DNA of 64,000 bases from Eubacterium sp. 1001713B170207_170306_E7 (GTDB taxonomy: Bacteria > Bacillota > Clostridia > Eubacteriales > Eubacteriaceae): positions 372,001 through 436,000 of the forward strand of contig NZ_JADMVE010000002.1 of NCBI RefSeq assembly GCF_015547515.1, written 5' to 3'. The notes beneath the pieces were generated by a model. The model had not been told where the DNA came from, ran no database searches, and saw only the letters and a list, made by a program, of their open reading frames with translations. A program made the translations under genes and the position numbers. Positions 23,734 through 33,097 of this stretch are shown one piece after another. The stretch's first letter is position 1. Each line of letters begins with the position of its first letter.

Positions 23734-23793
23734 GTGTTCTTAAGAGTTGTTTTTTTAAAAACCTTCTTACGCGGAAAAAACAGAAAACAGTCA

Positions 23794-23863
23794 ACCGTTG
23801 TTTATGCGCAAAAAACCGCTGTTTGTTCAGAAATCGTACAATAAGTAAAAAGGATGGTAAAGT
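23794..23863 (+). promoter_or_regulatory. LytTR-type operator and promoter of the secretion operon (site A)
   Basis: Box 1 ACCGTTGTTTATGC (23794-23807) and box 2 ACCGCTGTTTGTTC (23815-23828) place the two TTTRT cores 21 bp apart. A -10-like TAAAGT (23858-23863) follows 29 bp after box 2. The same layout occurs at 42063, 45403 and 59979. No good -35 is present, consistent with dependence on an activator such as the LytTR regulator at 45520. Confidence 0.7.
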
Positions 23864-23923
23864 TAAAGAAATATTTAAGATCTGACATTGAGATCTAAAA
23901 CAATTTAAAAAGGAGGTAACATT

Positions 23924-24220
23924 ATGGCAATTGGTGGAAATATTGGTATCAGTAGCGAAGTGTTACAGGAAAAAGCAAGTCAGTTTGGCGCAAAGGCTGA
24001 AGAATTTGAATCTTTAGTCGGTGAAATGAGAAACATGGTGAACTCATTGGAAGAAGGATGGGCAGGGAATGCCTTCCAGTCCTTTGTAACCCAGTTTGAA
24101 GGATTAGAACCCAGCTTTAATGCCACAAGAGATCTGATCACGCAGATTCAGCAGGCACTCATTAATGCAGAAGCCAGCTATACTGAATTTGACCAGCAGA
24201 TGGCCAGCGCCGGAAGATAG
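23924..24220 (+). CDS. esxA: WXG100 protein, EsxA-like secreted subunit
   Basis: 98 residues, two-helix hairpin with the WxG turn as EEGWAGNAFQSF near the middle, and AAAGGAGGT before ATG 23924. This is the signature substrate and structural partner of type VII secretion. It is the first gene of the operon behind site A. It is followed by a hairpin that may cause part of the transcripts to stop here, giving more of this protein than of the machine. Confidence 0.92.
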   Translation: MAIGGNIGISSEVLQEKASQFGAKAEEFESLVGEMRNMVNSLEEGWAGNAFQSFVTQFEGLEPSFNATRDLITQIQQALINAEASYTEFDQQMASAGR

Positions 24221-24238
24221 AAGCTGTTATTTTTTATG

Positions 24239-24276
24239 CATGAGTTACGGGAATACTGTAACTCATGTTTGTTTTA
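24239..24276 (+). terminator. Intra-operon hairpin after esxA (partial terminator or attenuator)
   Basis: CATGAGTTAC (24239-24248) / GTAACTCATG (24258-24267), a perfect 10-bp stem, then TTTGTTTT. It lies between esxA and the next gene and can set a stoichiometry step. Confidence 0.7.
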
Positions 24277-24303
24277 AGATGGTTTTAGACACAAAGGAGA
24301 AGT

Positions 24304-26511
24304 ATGGTGGGAGCGATTCAAAAATTTTTGAAAAAGGCGCCAGTAAAATATGGACTGTTGGCAGTCGTGCTTTTATTGGTCTGTCTTATGGGATTTGAAA
24401 TAGGAAAGTTATCCAGTAAGCCGCAGGAAACAGGAGAGACAAGCCAGCCGGCGGCAACGCCTGATTCGCAGGATGAAGCAGAAATGATAAGCGATACGAT
24501 TGCACTGGTAAATTTAGACAGTGGGACGCTTGAAAATGGAGAAATGAGCTACTATGCGCAAAAACTGCTGGAAGATGCCGGGAGGAATTTTGTGCAGACT
24601 GGTCTGGAAGATGCCAAAAGAGGTGTGGAAAATGGCATCTATGGAGGCTATGTTATCATCCCGGCCACATTCTCAGAGAGCGCAGTAAGTTTGAACACAA
24701 CACCGGCAAAAGCCGAGTTAGAATATAAAATCAATACAAATCTGACGAAGGAAGCGATGGAATCCGTAATTTACGATATTGCGGCGCTCCAACGCACAAT
24801 GAACAATGATTTAAGTTACATGTATATCAGTTCGATTTTAGACACCTTTCACAGTTCACAGGATGATGTTAAAAAGGTATTGGCCAATGACACCACGGAC
24901 ACAGAAGCGCTGCTGCGTATTCAGCCTTACGATCTTGTGACATTGGTGAAAACGCCTGAGATGAAAACAGAAAACACCGAGTATGAGCCTCTGGATATTA
25001 AGGAATATCTGGCGGGCAACCAGGAGCTTGTGTCAACCATCAACACAAAATACGCAGAATACATCGCGTTGAGCCAGGAGGATTTAGACGCGATTAAGAC
25101 AGAGAGTACGGGTCTGGGTATAACCATCGGCGCTGCGACAGATGTTGTCAACAGCATTAATCTGGTACAGGATGAGGAAGGGAATATCATTTATCAGGCG
25201 GCGTTGAATGAGCTTAACACTTCTTTTTCAGAATACAATGATCAAGTGAATGTCAGGAATGAAGACATTAAAACCAAAGTTGAAAAGTATAAAGCAGCAA
25301 TTGACATAATCCAAAAACATCAGGAGGCGTCAATTAAGCAATACAATGAGGACTTGAATACAACAGACAGCTCAAAAACGGTAGGGAGAGAGGCTGCGGC
25401 CAACGCCATCATGGTACTGATTCAGAAAGATAACAGTACAGAAGACCTGCCGGTTATTACCGCCTCCGCTTCAGGCAATGAGCTGATCGTATCCAGCAAG
25501 GGAAAATCCGTTGCGGTTGATCTTTCAGTCGATCCTGTGGACGGTACGCTGGATATTGCCACACTGGCCTCAGACCTTAATGTTGCCAGTGAAACAGTCT
25601 ACTCAAAGGACAGCAAAGTCAGCAAAAATCAGCTGACAGCTATTTTGAATGCGTCAATACCAGATTATGAGGGCATTGCCATTGACCCGGATACCGAGCT
25701 TCCCATTGTCGATGAAAACAATGAGAAGGTAACAGTGAGCCATGAGCTGAAAGAGCTGAGCAAAAATATTCAGACCGATCTTGAAAGTGAAGCGGTAAAG
25801 ATTCCGACTTTGGATACAGAAAGCATTGGAAACAAACTGAACGATGAAATCATCAAACCGCTTGTCGACCGGACCGATCTGTTAAAAACAAAGCTGCTCG
25901 AGCAGCTGGATTTATCGGACAAACAGCTGGCAGTATTCAGCCAGGTGGTTAATGACTACGATCCCTTTGCGAAAATTAACCAGGAAGAAATCAATGGATA
26001 CGTCGGTGATATCTCTAAAAATGGCGAAAAAATCTCACAGACTTACACAGAAAACAGTACGAAACAGACAACCATTATGCAAAAAGTGCTTGAGACCTCA
26101 CAGGAGAATGTGGCCAATCTGCAAAAAAGCGTAGCGGAAGCGTCCAGCGAATCAGAAAAAGCAATGACCGAAAAGCTGGAAGATGTAAAACGTGTTCGAA
26201 ATGAAAACAGTGCCAGCAATCAGGGCCTGCTTACCGCGTTTACCGAAAAGCTGCCTTACACCCGGCTCGGAACGGTCGAGTATACCGACACCTATAAATT
26301 TATGGCAGAGCCACTTCGTTTTGTGGACAAAACACCCACGAAGGTAAAGGGAACCACAAAAAGCTTGGCGAGCGGCGACGAGGAGGTCAACCAGACGAAA
26401 AAGCAGAATGACACTTTCCGTTATGGCGTGGTGCTGTACTGTGCTTTTGGTGTGCTCGCCATCGTGTTGATTGTGATCATCGTCAGAATGCTGTTAAAGA
26501 AAGAAGAATAA
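24304..26511 (+). CDS. EsaA/YueB-like membrane protein of the type VII machine
   Basis: 735 residues. A membrane helix at about residues 15-35 (YGLLAVVLLLVCLMGFEIG) is followed by a long extracellular region with strand-rich start (IALVNLDSG, typical of YhgE/Pip-like N-termini), coiled segments near residues 300-350 and 600-660, and a C-terminal helix (VVLYCAFGVLAIVLIVIIVRML). Staphylococcal EsaA and Bacillus YueB share the N-terminal domain but have more C-terminal helices; only one is seen here. It would form the extracellular part of the secretion channel or a phage receptor-like surface protein. ATG 24304 has AAAGGAG upstream. Confidence 0.75.
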   Translation: MVGAIQKFLKKAPVKYGLLAVVLLLVCLMGFEIGKLSSKPQETGETSQPAATPDSQDEAEMISDTIALVNLDSGTLENGEMSYYAQKLLEDAGRNFVQTGLEDAKRGVENGIYGGYVIIPATFSESAVSLNTTPAKAELEYKINTNLTKEAMESVIYDIAALQRTMNNDLSYMYISSILDTFHSSQDDVKKVLANDTTDTEALLRIQPYDLVTLVKTPEMKTENTEYEPLDIKEYLAGNQELVSTINTKYAEYIALSQEDLDAIKTESTGLGITIGAATDVVNSINLVQDEEGNIIYQAALNELNTSFSEYNDQVNVRNEDIKTKVEKYKAAIDIIQKHQEASIKQYNEDLNTTDSSKTVGREAAANAIMVLIQKDNSTEDLPVITASASGNELIVSSKGKSVAVDLSVDPVDGTLDIATLASDLNVASETVYSKDSKVSKNQLTAILNASIPDYEGIAIDPDTELPIVDENNEKVTVSHELKELSKNIQTDLESEAVKIPTLDTESIGNKLNDEIIKPLVDRTDLLKTKLLEQLDLSDKQLAVFSQVVNDYDPFAKINQEEINGYVGDISKNGEKISQTYTENSTKQTTIMQKVLETSQENVANLQKSVAEASSESEKAMTEKLEDVKRVRNENSASNQGLLTAFTEKLPYTRLGTVEYTDTYKFMAEPLRFVDKTPTKVKGTTKSLASGDEEVNQTKKQNDTFRYGVVLYCAFGVLAIVLIVIIVRMLLKKEE

Positions 26512-26550
26512 TAAATAATCCTATTTAAAAAGGATGCGCAGGAGGAAAAG

Positions 26551-26970
26551 ATGGCTGCGAATTCGGAACTTGAGTTTAATACTGAGATACTAAAGCAAAA
26601 AAACGAAAGCTACTCCTCGTTAACCGATCTCAATGGAGTGGCACTGTTTACAGACGATTATGAAACGCTGATTGAAATAAAGCAACAGGAAAACGGCCGG
26701 AAAAACAGTGAGATACAGCAAAAACTGTTTGTCACAGAAATACGGCAGGAGGGAGCGGATGATGACGTGGTCAACACGCTTTTTCTGAACACCTCTCAGG
26801 AGGTTGTGAAGGTGAACACAACGCCTGCGGATCAGGATCTCTCGCTTGTTTTTCCGGCAATTGGCATTGTATTTTGCGTATTTTTACTGTTTATGGTTCA
26901 GTACTATAAAAAACGACGCAGGAAAAGTGAGGAAAAAATTGCTGCAATTAACGATAAAATTGACCAATAG
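26551..26970 (+). CDS. EssA-like single-pass type VII component
   Basis: 139 residues: a soluble N-terminal part (SELEFNTEILKQKNES...), a membrane helix at about residues 100-120 (LVFPAIGIVFCVFLLFMV) and a basic tail, YKKRRRKSEEK. The size, topology and place between the EsaA-like and YukD genes match EssA. AGGAGG lies before ATG 26551. The call rests mainly on synteny. Confidence 0.6.
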   Translation: MAANSELEFNTEILKQKNESYSSLTDLNGVALFTDDYETLIEIKQQENGRKNSEIQQKLFVTEIRQEGADDDVVNTLFLNTSQEVVKVNTTPADQDLSLVFPAIGIVFCVFLLFMVQYYKKRRRKSEEKIAAINDKIDQ

Positions 26971-27175
26971 TAGTATAAACCGGGATATTATGGTGAACCC
27001 CGATCAAAAAATAATGGATACCCTGAAAATTTTAAAAGAAAACAACGCGATTTCTTTGGGAGAGAATCTAAATAAAGTTCTAATAAAATCACAGCGAAGA
27101 AAACGGTATATCAATAGCCGGTTAAGCTACAGGCAGGCTGGAATCTTCAATGGTGACCTGCTTCAGATCGTTTGA
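26939..27175 (+). CDS. yukD: YukD/EsaB ubiquitin-like protein, TTG start
   Basis: 78 residues. The tail SYRQAGIFNGDLLQIV and the start LTIKLTNSSINRDIMVNPDQ fit the ubiquitin-fold YukD/EsaB proteins that bind the type VII ATPase complex. The ATG at 26990 would cut off the first beta strand. TTG 26939, preceded at 6 bases by GAGG (26929-26932), gives the full fold and the usual length of about 79 residues. This start makes the gene overlap the upstream gene by 32 bases. Confidence 0.75.
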   Translation: MLQLTIKLTNSSINRDIMVNPDQKIMDTLKILKENNAISLGENLNKVLIKSQRRKRYINSRLSYRQAGIFNGDLLQIV

Positions 27176-27201
27176 AGGCATGGAAATGAAAGGAAGAAAG
27201 T

Positions 27202-28347
27202 ATGAAAAAAGAAAATAAAAAAGAGCCGCTCCAGACAGACGCTCCAAAGACAGCCCTGACAGAGGTGATAAAAAAGTCGGCTTTGAATGCGCACACGGTC
27301 TTTGATTATAAAAAGCTTTTGTACTCCAGACCACGATTTTTAAAAATGTCATGGACAGAGAGTAAAGAAGACCTGAAGGTGGAATACACGATTTCAAGAC
27401 TGAAAGCGGTAAGCGAAATACAAAGCGAAGAGAAAACAATGATCTTCTCAGTGTTGCTCAGTGTGGGTGAGTTAAAGAAAGAGGCCAGGGAACTCAAGTT
27501 TTCACTGGCTCCTGAAAATCTTTATTATAATGTCAATGGCCAGGCCTTCGTTAAACAGCGCGATACCTATAAAGAAGGAACCGGCTTTTCCGAAAAAGAA
27601 TTTTTAGAGGCCTACAAGGCGCTGATCGGGTATGCCCTGCAAAAACAGTATACCTTTGAGGATTATCTGAAAGGCGGAATGCAGCTGCTTGAGAAAGACA
27701 AGCTGCTGGCGCCGCTGGGTGAAATGGCAACCATTGAGGAAATCATCGGCTATCTGGATCGGCAGCGAAACGACCTTGTGGAAAAAAACGCGAAAACAAA
27801 AAAAGTTGTCGAAAAATCGAAGTTCTCCAGAATGAAAATTGTCATGAACATCAGCCTTGTGCTGCTGGTATTATCTGTTGGCTGTATTGGTTATACCTAT
27901 TTAAAGGTGCTGCCTTACCAGAAAGCTGTCATGGAGGCAGATAACGCCTATATTGAGAGCAACTATATCGAAGTTATCGAAAAGCTGGAAAAGGTCAAGG
28001 TCGACAACATGGATAAGCATCAGAAATTTATTCTGGCCAACGCTTATATCCGGAGCGAAAGTCTCAGCCAGGAGCAGAAAAACAATATTCTAGCCAATAT
28101 GACCGTACGCGAAAATGAGAAAAAACTGGATTATTGGATTCATCTGGGACGCATGGAGACAGAGGAAGCAGAAAACATTGCCATGCAGCAGTCCGATGAC
28201 CAGCTTTTACTGTATGCCTATTTAAAAGAGAAAAACAAAGTGGAAACCGATACAAAGCTCAGCGGTGCGGAAAAAACAGCGGCTTTAACGGCTCTTGAAG
28301 AAAAAATCCAGCCTCTGAAAGAAAAGTACAGTGAGGTAGAGCAGTAA
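27202..28347 (+). CDS. essB: EssB/YukC pseudokinase-like component
   Basis: 381 residues. A cytoplasmic kinase-like domain (about 1-215), one membrane helix (about 215-235: IVMNISLVLLVLSVGCIGYTYL) and an extracytoplasmic helical domain rich in TPR-like repeats (AYIRSESLSQEQKNNIL). This is the EssB/YukC plan. It stabilises the EssC complex. The stop overlaps the ATG of the next gene (TAATG), so translation is coupled. Confidence 0.85.
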   Translation: MKKENKKEPLQTDAPKTALTEVIKKSALNAHTVFDYKKLLYSRPRFLKMSWTESKEDLKVEYTISRLKAVSEIQSEEKTMIFSVLLSVGELKKEARELKFSLAPENLYYNVNGQAFVKQRDTYKEGTGFSEKEFLEAYKALIGYALQKQYTFEDYLKGGMQLLEKDKLLAPLGEMATIEEIIGYLDRQRNDLVEKNAKTKKVVEKSKFSRMKIVMNISLVLLVLSVGCIGYTYLKVLPYQKAVMEADNAYIESNYIEVIEKLEKVKVDNMDKHQKFILANAYIRSESLSQEQKNNILANMTVRENEKKLDYWIHLGRMETEEAENIAMQQSDDQLLLYAYLKEKNKVETDTKLSGAEKTAALTALEEKIQPLKEKYSEVEQ

Positions 28348-31300
28348 TGTATTACTTGATTGTAAAAAACAGAGTGAGCTATGAAGAATACCCTGTAATA
28401 AAAAAGCTTAAGTTAAAAGAAGCCCTCTGCGAAATTGAAGAAGGACAAATAAAGGTAACTGAAGGAGAAAAAACAACGCAGCTTCAGGCTTTTTCCTGGG
28501 GGCAGCTTGAAACAGGGGAGATTTTTTATTTTTACCGCGATTGGGAAAAGCGATTTGCGCGCAATGAACAGACAACCATTTCCTGTCAGAACGAGGATAT
28601 TAATGTCGAGGGCTTTCAATATAAAATCATCATTGAGAATGATCAGGTGGTGATCAGTGCGCTGGAGAACTCAAAGGTAAAAGATATTTACCATAACGGT
28701 CAAAAAATTGATCCTCAAAACAGCATATTGACAGTGGAAGAAGGCGATGAGCTTTTCCTGGGAGGCATAAAGCTGATTGTTTTTCCTGATCAACTGGTCA
28801 TCATTGGCAATCACGAAAAAATTACCACCAGTCTGCTCGAAGTGGCTGACCGCAAGACCCCCTTTGAAGGATTCCCGGTTTATAAGCGTTCGCCACGGAT
28901 TATCAAGCGCATTCCAACAGACAGAATTGAAATCAGCAAACCGCCGCAGAAATCTAATATGAAAAAGGGAAGCCTGGTGCAGGCCATTCTGCCTTCGCTG
29001 GTGATGCTCTGCGTAACCATTGCGATCAGTATCCTCATGAAAAGAGGTCTTTTTATACTCATGTCTGTAGCGGGCATGGCGATGACCATGATTTTTTCAA
29101 CGACAAAGTTCATCAATGACCGTAAAGAGCAAAAGGAGATCAATGCGAAGCGCGAGCAGATGTACGGCGCTTACCTGCTGCGAAAACGGCGGGAAATCTA
29201 TGAGCAGTATATCGAAGAGTGTGAAGCCTACCGCTATAATTATCCGGAAATTGAAGAAATCGAAGCCATGGTCAACGGTTGCAGCGACAGAATATATGAA
29301 CGCAGTGCCAATGACGACGACTTTTTACGGGTAAGCGTCGGGAAAGTGGTGGACAGTGTCAGCTTTGATGTGAAGATCGCCTACAATGAATTATCCATGG
29401 ATGACGATGCGCTTGAAAAAGAAGCAAACGACATTAAAAAAGAATTTTCAACCATTGAGAACAAGCCGGTACTGGTAGATCTGAAAAGGGACCACCTCGG
29501 ACTGGTAGGCGAGAAAGATGTTGTTCATGAGCAGCTGAAGCTACTGGTGGCGCAGATGACTTTTGAGCAGAGCTACCACGATTTGGAAATTATCACGGTT
29601 TATGATGAAAAATACGAGGAGGATTTTGCGTGGATGCGCTGGTATCCCCATCTGCGGCTGAGAGAAATCAACGTTGTGGGAAACATCAACACCGAGCGGA
29701 AAAGAGACCAGGTGCTGGGCAGTATCCATCAGATTATTAAAGAGCGGAAGCAGCGTGTGGATGAAAGCAAAAAATCCCATCGTTTTCTGCCGCACTTTCT
29801 GTTTATCATCGACGAGCCTAAGCTTATCATTGACCACTCCGTTATGGAATATTTAGACAAAGAAGGGGACGCCCTGGGCTTTTCAATTATCTATACCACC
29901 CATCTGAGGGCCAACCTGCCAGAAAATATCGGAACCATTGTGCTGCTGGAAAACTCCGAGCAGGGCGTGCTTCTGCTTGATGAAAAAGAAATCGCAGAAA
30001 AGCGTTTCCGCCTCAATCATGCGGCCCACGTTGATTTTGAAAAAATGGCACGAAATCTGTCTGTGTTGGAACATAAACAGGGAATTGTATCGCAGATACC
30101 TGAAAGCATCACCTTTTTTGAAATGTACAAGGTGTCAAAACCCGCAGAATTAAACATCGAAAAACGCTGGGCGGCCAACCAGTCCCACAAATCACTGGCT
30201 GTGCCTTTAGGGGTGAGGGCAGAGGAGGATTATGTCCGGCTGAATCTGCATGAAAAAGCTCATGGCCCGCACGGATTGGTCGCAGGGACTACCGGCTCCG
30301 GAAAGTCTGAAATTATACAATCCTATATTTTATCGCTGGCAGTGAATTTTCACCCTTATGAGGTTGGTTTTCTGCTCATCGACTATAAGGGCGGCGGAAT
30401 GGCCGGCCTGTTCGAAAATCTGCCCCATCTGCTCGGCACCATTACCAATCTTGACGGCGCTGAGAGCATGCGTGCCATGGCCTCCATAAAGAGCGAGCTG
30501 GCCAGGCGTCAGCGCTATTTTCAGAAATACGGCGTCAACCATATTAACGCCTACAATATTCTGTTTAAAAACGGCGAGGCGGAAGAACCGATGCCGCACC
30601 TGTTTTTAATATCGGATGAGTTCGCGGAGTTAAAAAAAGAACAGCCTGAATTTATGAGCGAGCTTGTCAGCGCAGCGCGCATTGGCCGAAGCCTGGGCGT
30701 ACACCTTATTCTGGCAACCCAAAAGCCAACCGGTGTGGTGGATGACCAGATATGGACCAACTCAAAATTCAAGCTGGCGTTAAAAGTGCAGAATGAAAGC
30801 GACAGTAAGGAAATCATTAAAACTCCGGATGCTGCCAGCATCACCCAGCCAGGGAGAGCCTATCTCCAGGTTGGCAACAATGAAATCTACGAGCTCTTCC
30901 AATCCGCGTGGAGCGGCGCCGCCTATAAAGAGGACGCGCAGGAGGAAGTGGTGGACGACCGTGTTTATGTCATCAATGACCTGGGACAGGGTGAGCTTGT
31001 CAATGAAGACCTGAGCGGTGACAGCGAGGAAATGCAGCTTCAGGAAACGCAGCTGGACGCAACCATTAATTACATCCACAGCATATTTGAAAGAGAAGGC
31101 TCACGGCAGGTTAAGCGGCCATGGCTGCCGCCACTAAAAGAACAGATCCTTACGCCTGCTTTAATCCAGAATGGCGAAGTCGCAGAAGAGATCACCCAAA
31201 AAGACACCTCAGAGCTTGATCTTAAAATTCCCCTTGGCCTCATGGATATTCCTGAAGAGCAGGACCAGCGCGAATATTGTATCGATCTTCAGAAAGACGG

Positions 31301-32744
31301 AAACTTCCTGTATATGGCCTCCTCTGGCTATGGGAAATCAGTTCTTCTGACAACCGCTGTTTTAAGTCTGGCACTTGTGAACCGTGTGTCCAATCTTAAT
31401 TTCTACATCCTGGATTTTGGCAACAGCGCGCTCATTCCATTAAATGGACTGCCCCACACAGCAGACTACATCACCGTCGACGCACAGGAGCGTTTTAACA
31501 AATTTATCAATGTGATCAACGATGAAATTGCAGAGCGTAAAAAGCTGCTGGCCGACCTTGCAGTGCAGAACTTTTATGTTTACAACCAGGTCAGCGAAAC
31601 ACCTTTAAAAGCCATTGTCATTGCCATTGACAATTTTGATGTCATCAAGGAATTCGGCTTTGAGATTGAAGACTTTTTCTCAAAGATCAGCCGGGACGGC
31701 GCGGGCCTCGGCATTTACGTTATGGGCACCACCACCCGCAGCAACGGCGTAAAATACGCGACGTTGAACAATTTTAAGATTAAAATTGCAGGCTACACCT
31801 TTGAAGACCAGGAAAGCAATAACTTCATTGGCAGAAGCCAGCACAAGCCGTCCGAAATCAAGGGCAGGGTACTTGTAAAAGAAGACAGCCAGATCAATTT
31901 TATGCAGTGCTATGTCATGGCGCGCTTCAGCAGCGATGTCGAGTATACCAATGGCGTGAAGGCCCTTGTCAGTGAAATTAACCGGCTGTACCCAGACGAG
32001 CGTGCACCACGGATACCGGTGCTGCCCGAAGTCTTTGTCTCCACCATGATGGGCGATTACGCGGGAACCCCAAATCAGATCATGCTGGGGCTGGACAAAG
32101 AAAAGGTCGAGCTCATGGGCTTCGACCGGACCAGCAGCCCTTTTACCATTGTGGGCGAAGCGGCCAAAGGAAAAACCAATGCGCTTAAGATCATCATGAA
32201 CCAGATAAAAGATCAGGGCGATATTTTCCTGTTCGATTCCAAATCAATGGAGCTGTACAGCTATAAGCCTAAAAATAATATCACCTATATGGATAATCCA
32301 GAAGAGCTGCCCCAGTTTATCGAAACCTTTAGCGCAGTCATCCAGGCACGGTCAGAAGCCTTTAGAAAAGCCATGGCGGAAAATACCACCCTCAAGCCAA
32401 AAGAAATATACGCGGCCATGGCGCCCTGCTACCTTGTCATTGACGACGTTGACGACTTTATCGATTTTACCAAAAGTAATACAGCTACAGTGGCTCAGCT
32501 GCTTAAAAATGCGGCCGGCGCAGGGGTCTCAGTCATTATGACCTGCCACAGCGGAAAGATGAAAGGCTTTGATGAAATTACAAAATATGTCAAGAGCTCA
32601 GTGGACGGCCTTGTGCTTGGCAACCAGGGCACCGTTAACATCTTTCCATTCGCCTCCCTTAAGGAGATACCAGAATTTAAAGACGGCTGCCTGTTCCGGG
32701 GAGGCGTGTACCGCCGCCTGAGAATACCGCGCTACACCGAATAA
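28347..32744 (+). CDS. essC: EssC/YukBA FtsK/SpoIIIE-type ATPase, the motor of type VII secretion
   Basis: 1465 residues. Tandem FHA-like domains (about 1-190), two membrane helices (about 213-255) and a coiled stretch precede three ATPase domains. Walker A of the first is GTTGSGKSE near residue 648. The second has SSGYGKSV near 990 and the third GEAAKGKTN near 1270; both lack the full consensus, as is usual for the regulatory second and third domains. The first domain carries LLIDYKGGGMAGLFENLPHL and ATQKPTGVVDDQIW. Length matches staphylococcal EssC. The end is immediately before the first LXG module, so this is the boundary between core and effector genes. Confidence 0.95.
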   Translation: MYYLIVKNRVSYEEYPVIKKLKLKEALCEIEEGQIKVTEGEKTTQLQAFSWGQLETGEIFYFYRDWEKRFARNEQTTISCQNEDINVEGFQYKIIIENDQVVISALENSKVKDIYHNGQKIDPQNSILTVEEGDELFLGGIKLIVFPDQLVIIGNHEKITTSLLEVADRKTPFEGFPVYKRSPRIIKRIPTDRIEISKPPQKSNMKKGSLVQAILPSLVMLCVTIAISILMKRGLFILMSVAGMAMTMIFSTTKFINDRKEQKEINAKREQMYGAYLLRKRREIYEQYIEECEAYRYNYPEIEEIEAMVNGCSDRIYERSANDDDFLRVSVGKVVDSVSFDVKIAYNELSMDDDALEKEANDIKKEFSTIENKPVLVDLKRDHLGLVGEKDVVHEQLKLLVAQMTFEQSYHDLEIITVYDEKYEEDFAWMRWYPHLRLREINVVGNINTERKRDQVLGSIHQIIKERKQRVDESKKSHRFLPHFLFIIDEPKLIIDHSVMEYLDKEGDALGFSIIYTTHLRANLPENIGTIVLLENSEQGVLLLDEKEIAEKRFRLNHAAHVDFEKMARNLSVLEHKQGIVSQIPESITFFEMYKVSKPAELNIEKRWAANQSHKSLAVPLGVRAEEDYVRLNLHEKAHGPHGLVAGTTGSGKSEIIQSYILSLAVNFHPYEVGFLLIDYKGGGMAGLFENLPHLLGTITNLDGAESMRAMASIKSELARRQRYFQKYGVNHINAYNILFKNGEAEEPMPHLFLISDEFAELKKEQPEFMSELVSAARIGRSLGVHLILATQKPTGVVDDQIWTNSKFKLALKVQNESDSKEIIKTPDAASITQPGRAYLQVGNNEIYELFQSAWSGAAYKEDAQEEVVDDRVYVINDLGQGELVNEDLSGDSEEMQLQETQLDATINYIHSIFEREGSRQVKRPWLPPLKEQILTPALIQNGEVAEEITQKDTSELDLKIPLGLMDIPEEQDQREYCIDLQKDGNFLYMASSGYGKSVLLTTAVLSLALVNRVSNLNFYILDFGNSALIPLNGLPHTADYITVDAQERFNKFINVINDEIAERKKLLADLAVQNFYVYNQVSETPLKAIVIAIDNFDVIKEFGFEIEDFFSKISRDGAGLGIYVMGTTTRSNGVKYATLNNFKIKIAGYTFEDQESNNFIGRSQHKPSEIKGRVLVKEDSQINFMQCYVMARFSSDVEYTNGVKALVSEINRLYPDERAPRIPVLPEVFVSTMMGDYAGTPNQIMLGLDKEKVELMGFDRTSSPFTIVGEAAKGKTNALKIIMNQIKDQGDIFLFDSKSMELYSYKPKNNITYMDNPEELPQFIETFSAVIQARSEAFRKAMAENTTLKPKEIYAAMAPCYLVIDDVDDFIDFTKSNTATVAQLLKNAAGAGVSVIMTCHSGKMKGFDEITKYVKSSVDGLVLGNQGTVNIFPFASLKEIPEFKDGCLFRGGVYRRLRIPRYTE

Positions 32745-32776
32745 GACAGGGCGGCCAGGAGAAAGAAGGAATCAAA

Positions 32777-33058
32777 ATGGCCAATAACATCGAAAGCAAT
32801 CTGCGGCAGGCATCCGGAAATGCCCAGCGTCTGGCTGGAAGCGCCCAGACCCTGCAGCAGCAGACCATCACAGTGGACAGCCAGTCCACCATCACCGCCA
32901 AAGATAAATCAAAGGTGGCCTTTGAGAGCGCACAGGCGCAGAAAAGCAGCTACCAGAGTGTATTGACAGCCGATGCCAGCCATGTCGAAAGTCTTGGCGC
33001 CGCCTTCGAGGGGCTGGACCAGGCATTGTCCGGCATCCAGCTGGGCGGGCAGGCATAA
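32777..33058 (+). CDS. Small helical LXG partner (DUF3130/TIGR04197-like, Lap1)
   Basis: 93 residues, two predicted helices, serine- and glutamine-rich, with the stretch TVDSQSTITAKDKSKVAFESA. This is the pattern of type VII secretion effector partners (SACOL2603/TIGR04197, DUF3130), which bind the N-terminal LXG domain and target it to the machine. The following gene encodes the LXG effector, 39 bases downstream. Confidence 0.75.
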   Translation: MANNIESNLRQASGNAQRLAGSAQTLQQQTITVDSQSTITAKDKSKVAFESAQAQKSSYQSVLTADASHVESLGAAFEGLDQALSGIQLGGQA

Positions 33059-33097
33059 CACCGTAAAAACAGAGCGCGCAGAACAGGAGGAAATATC

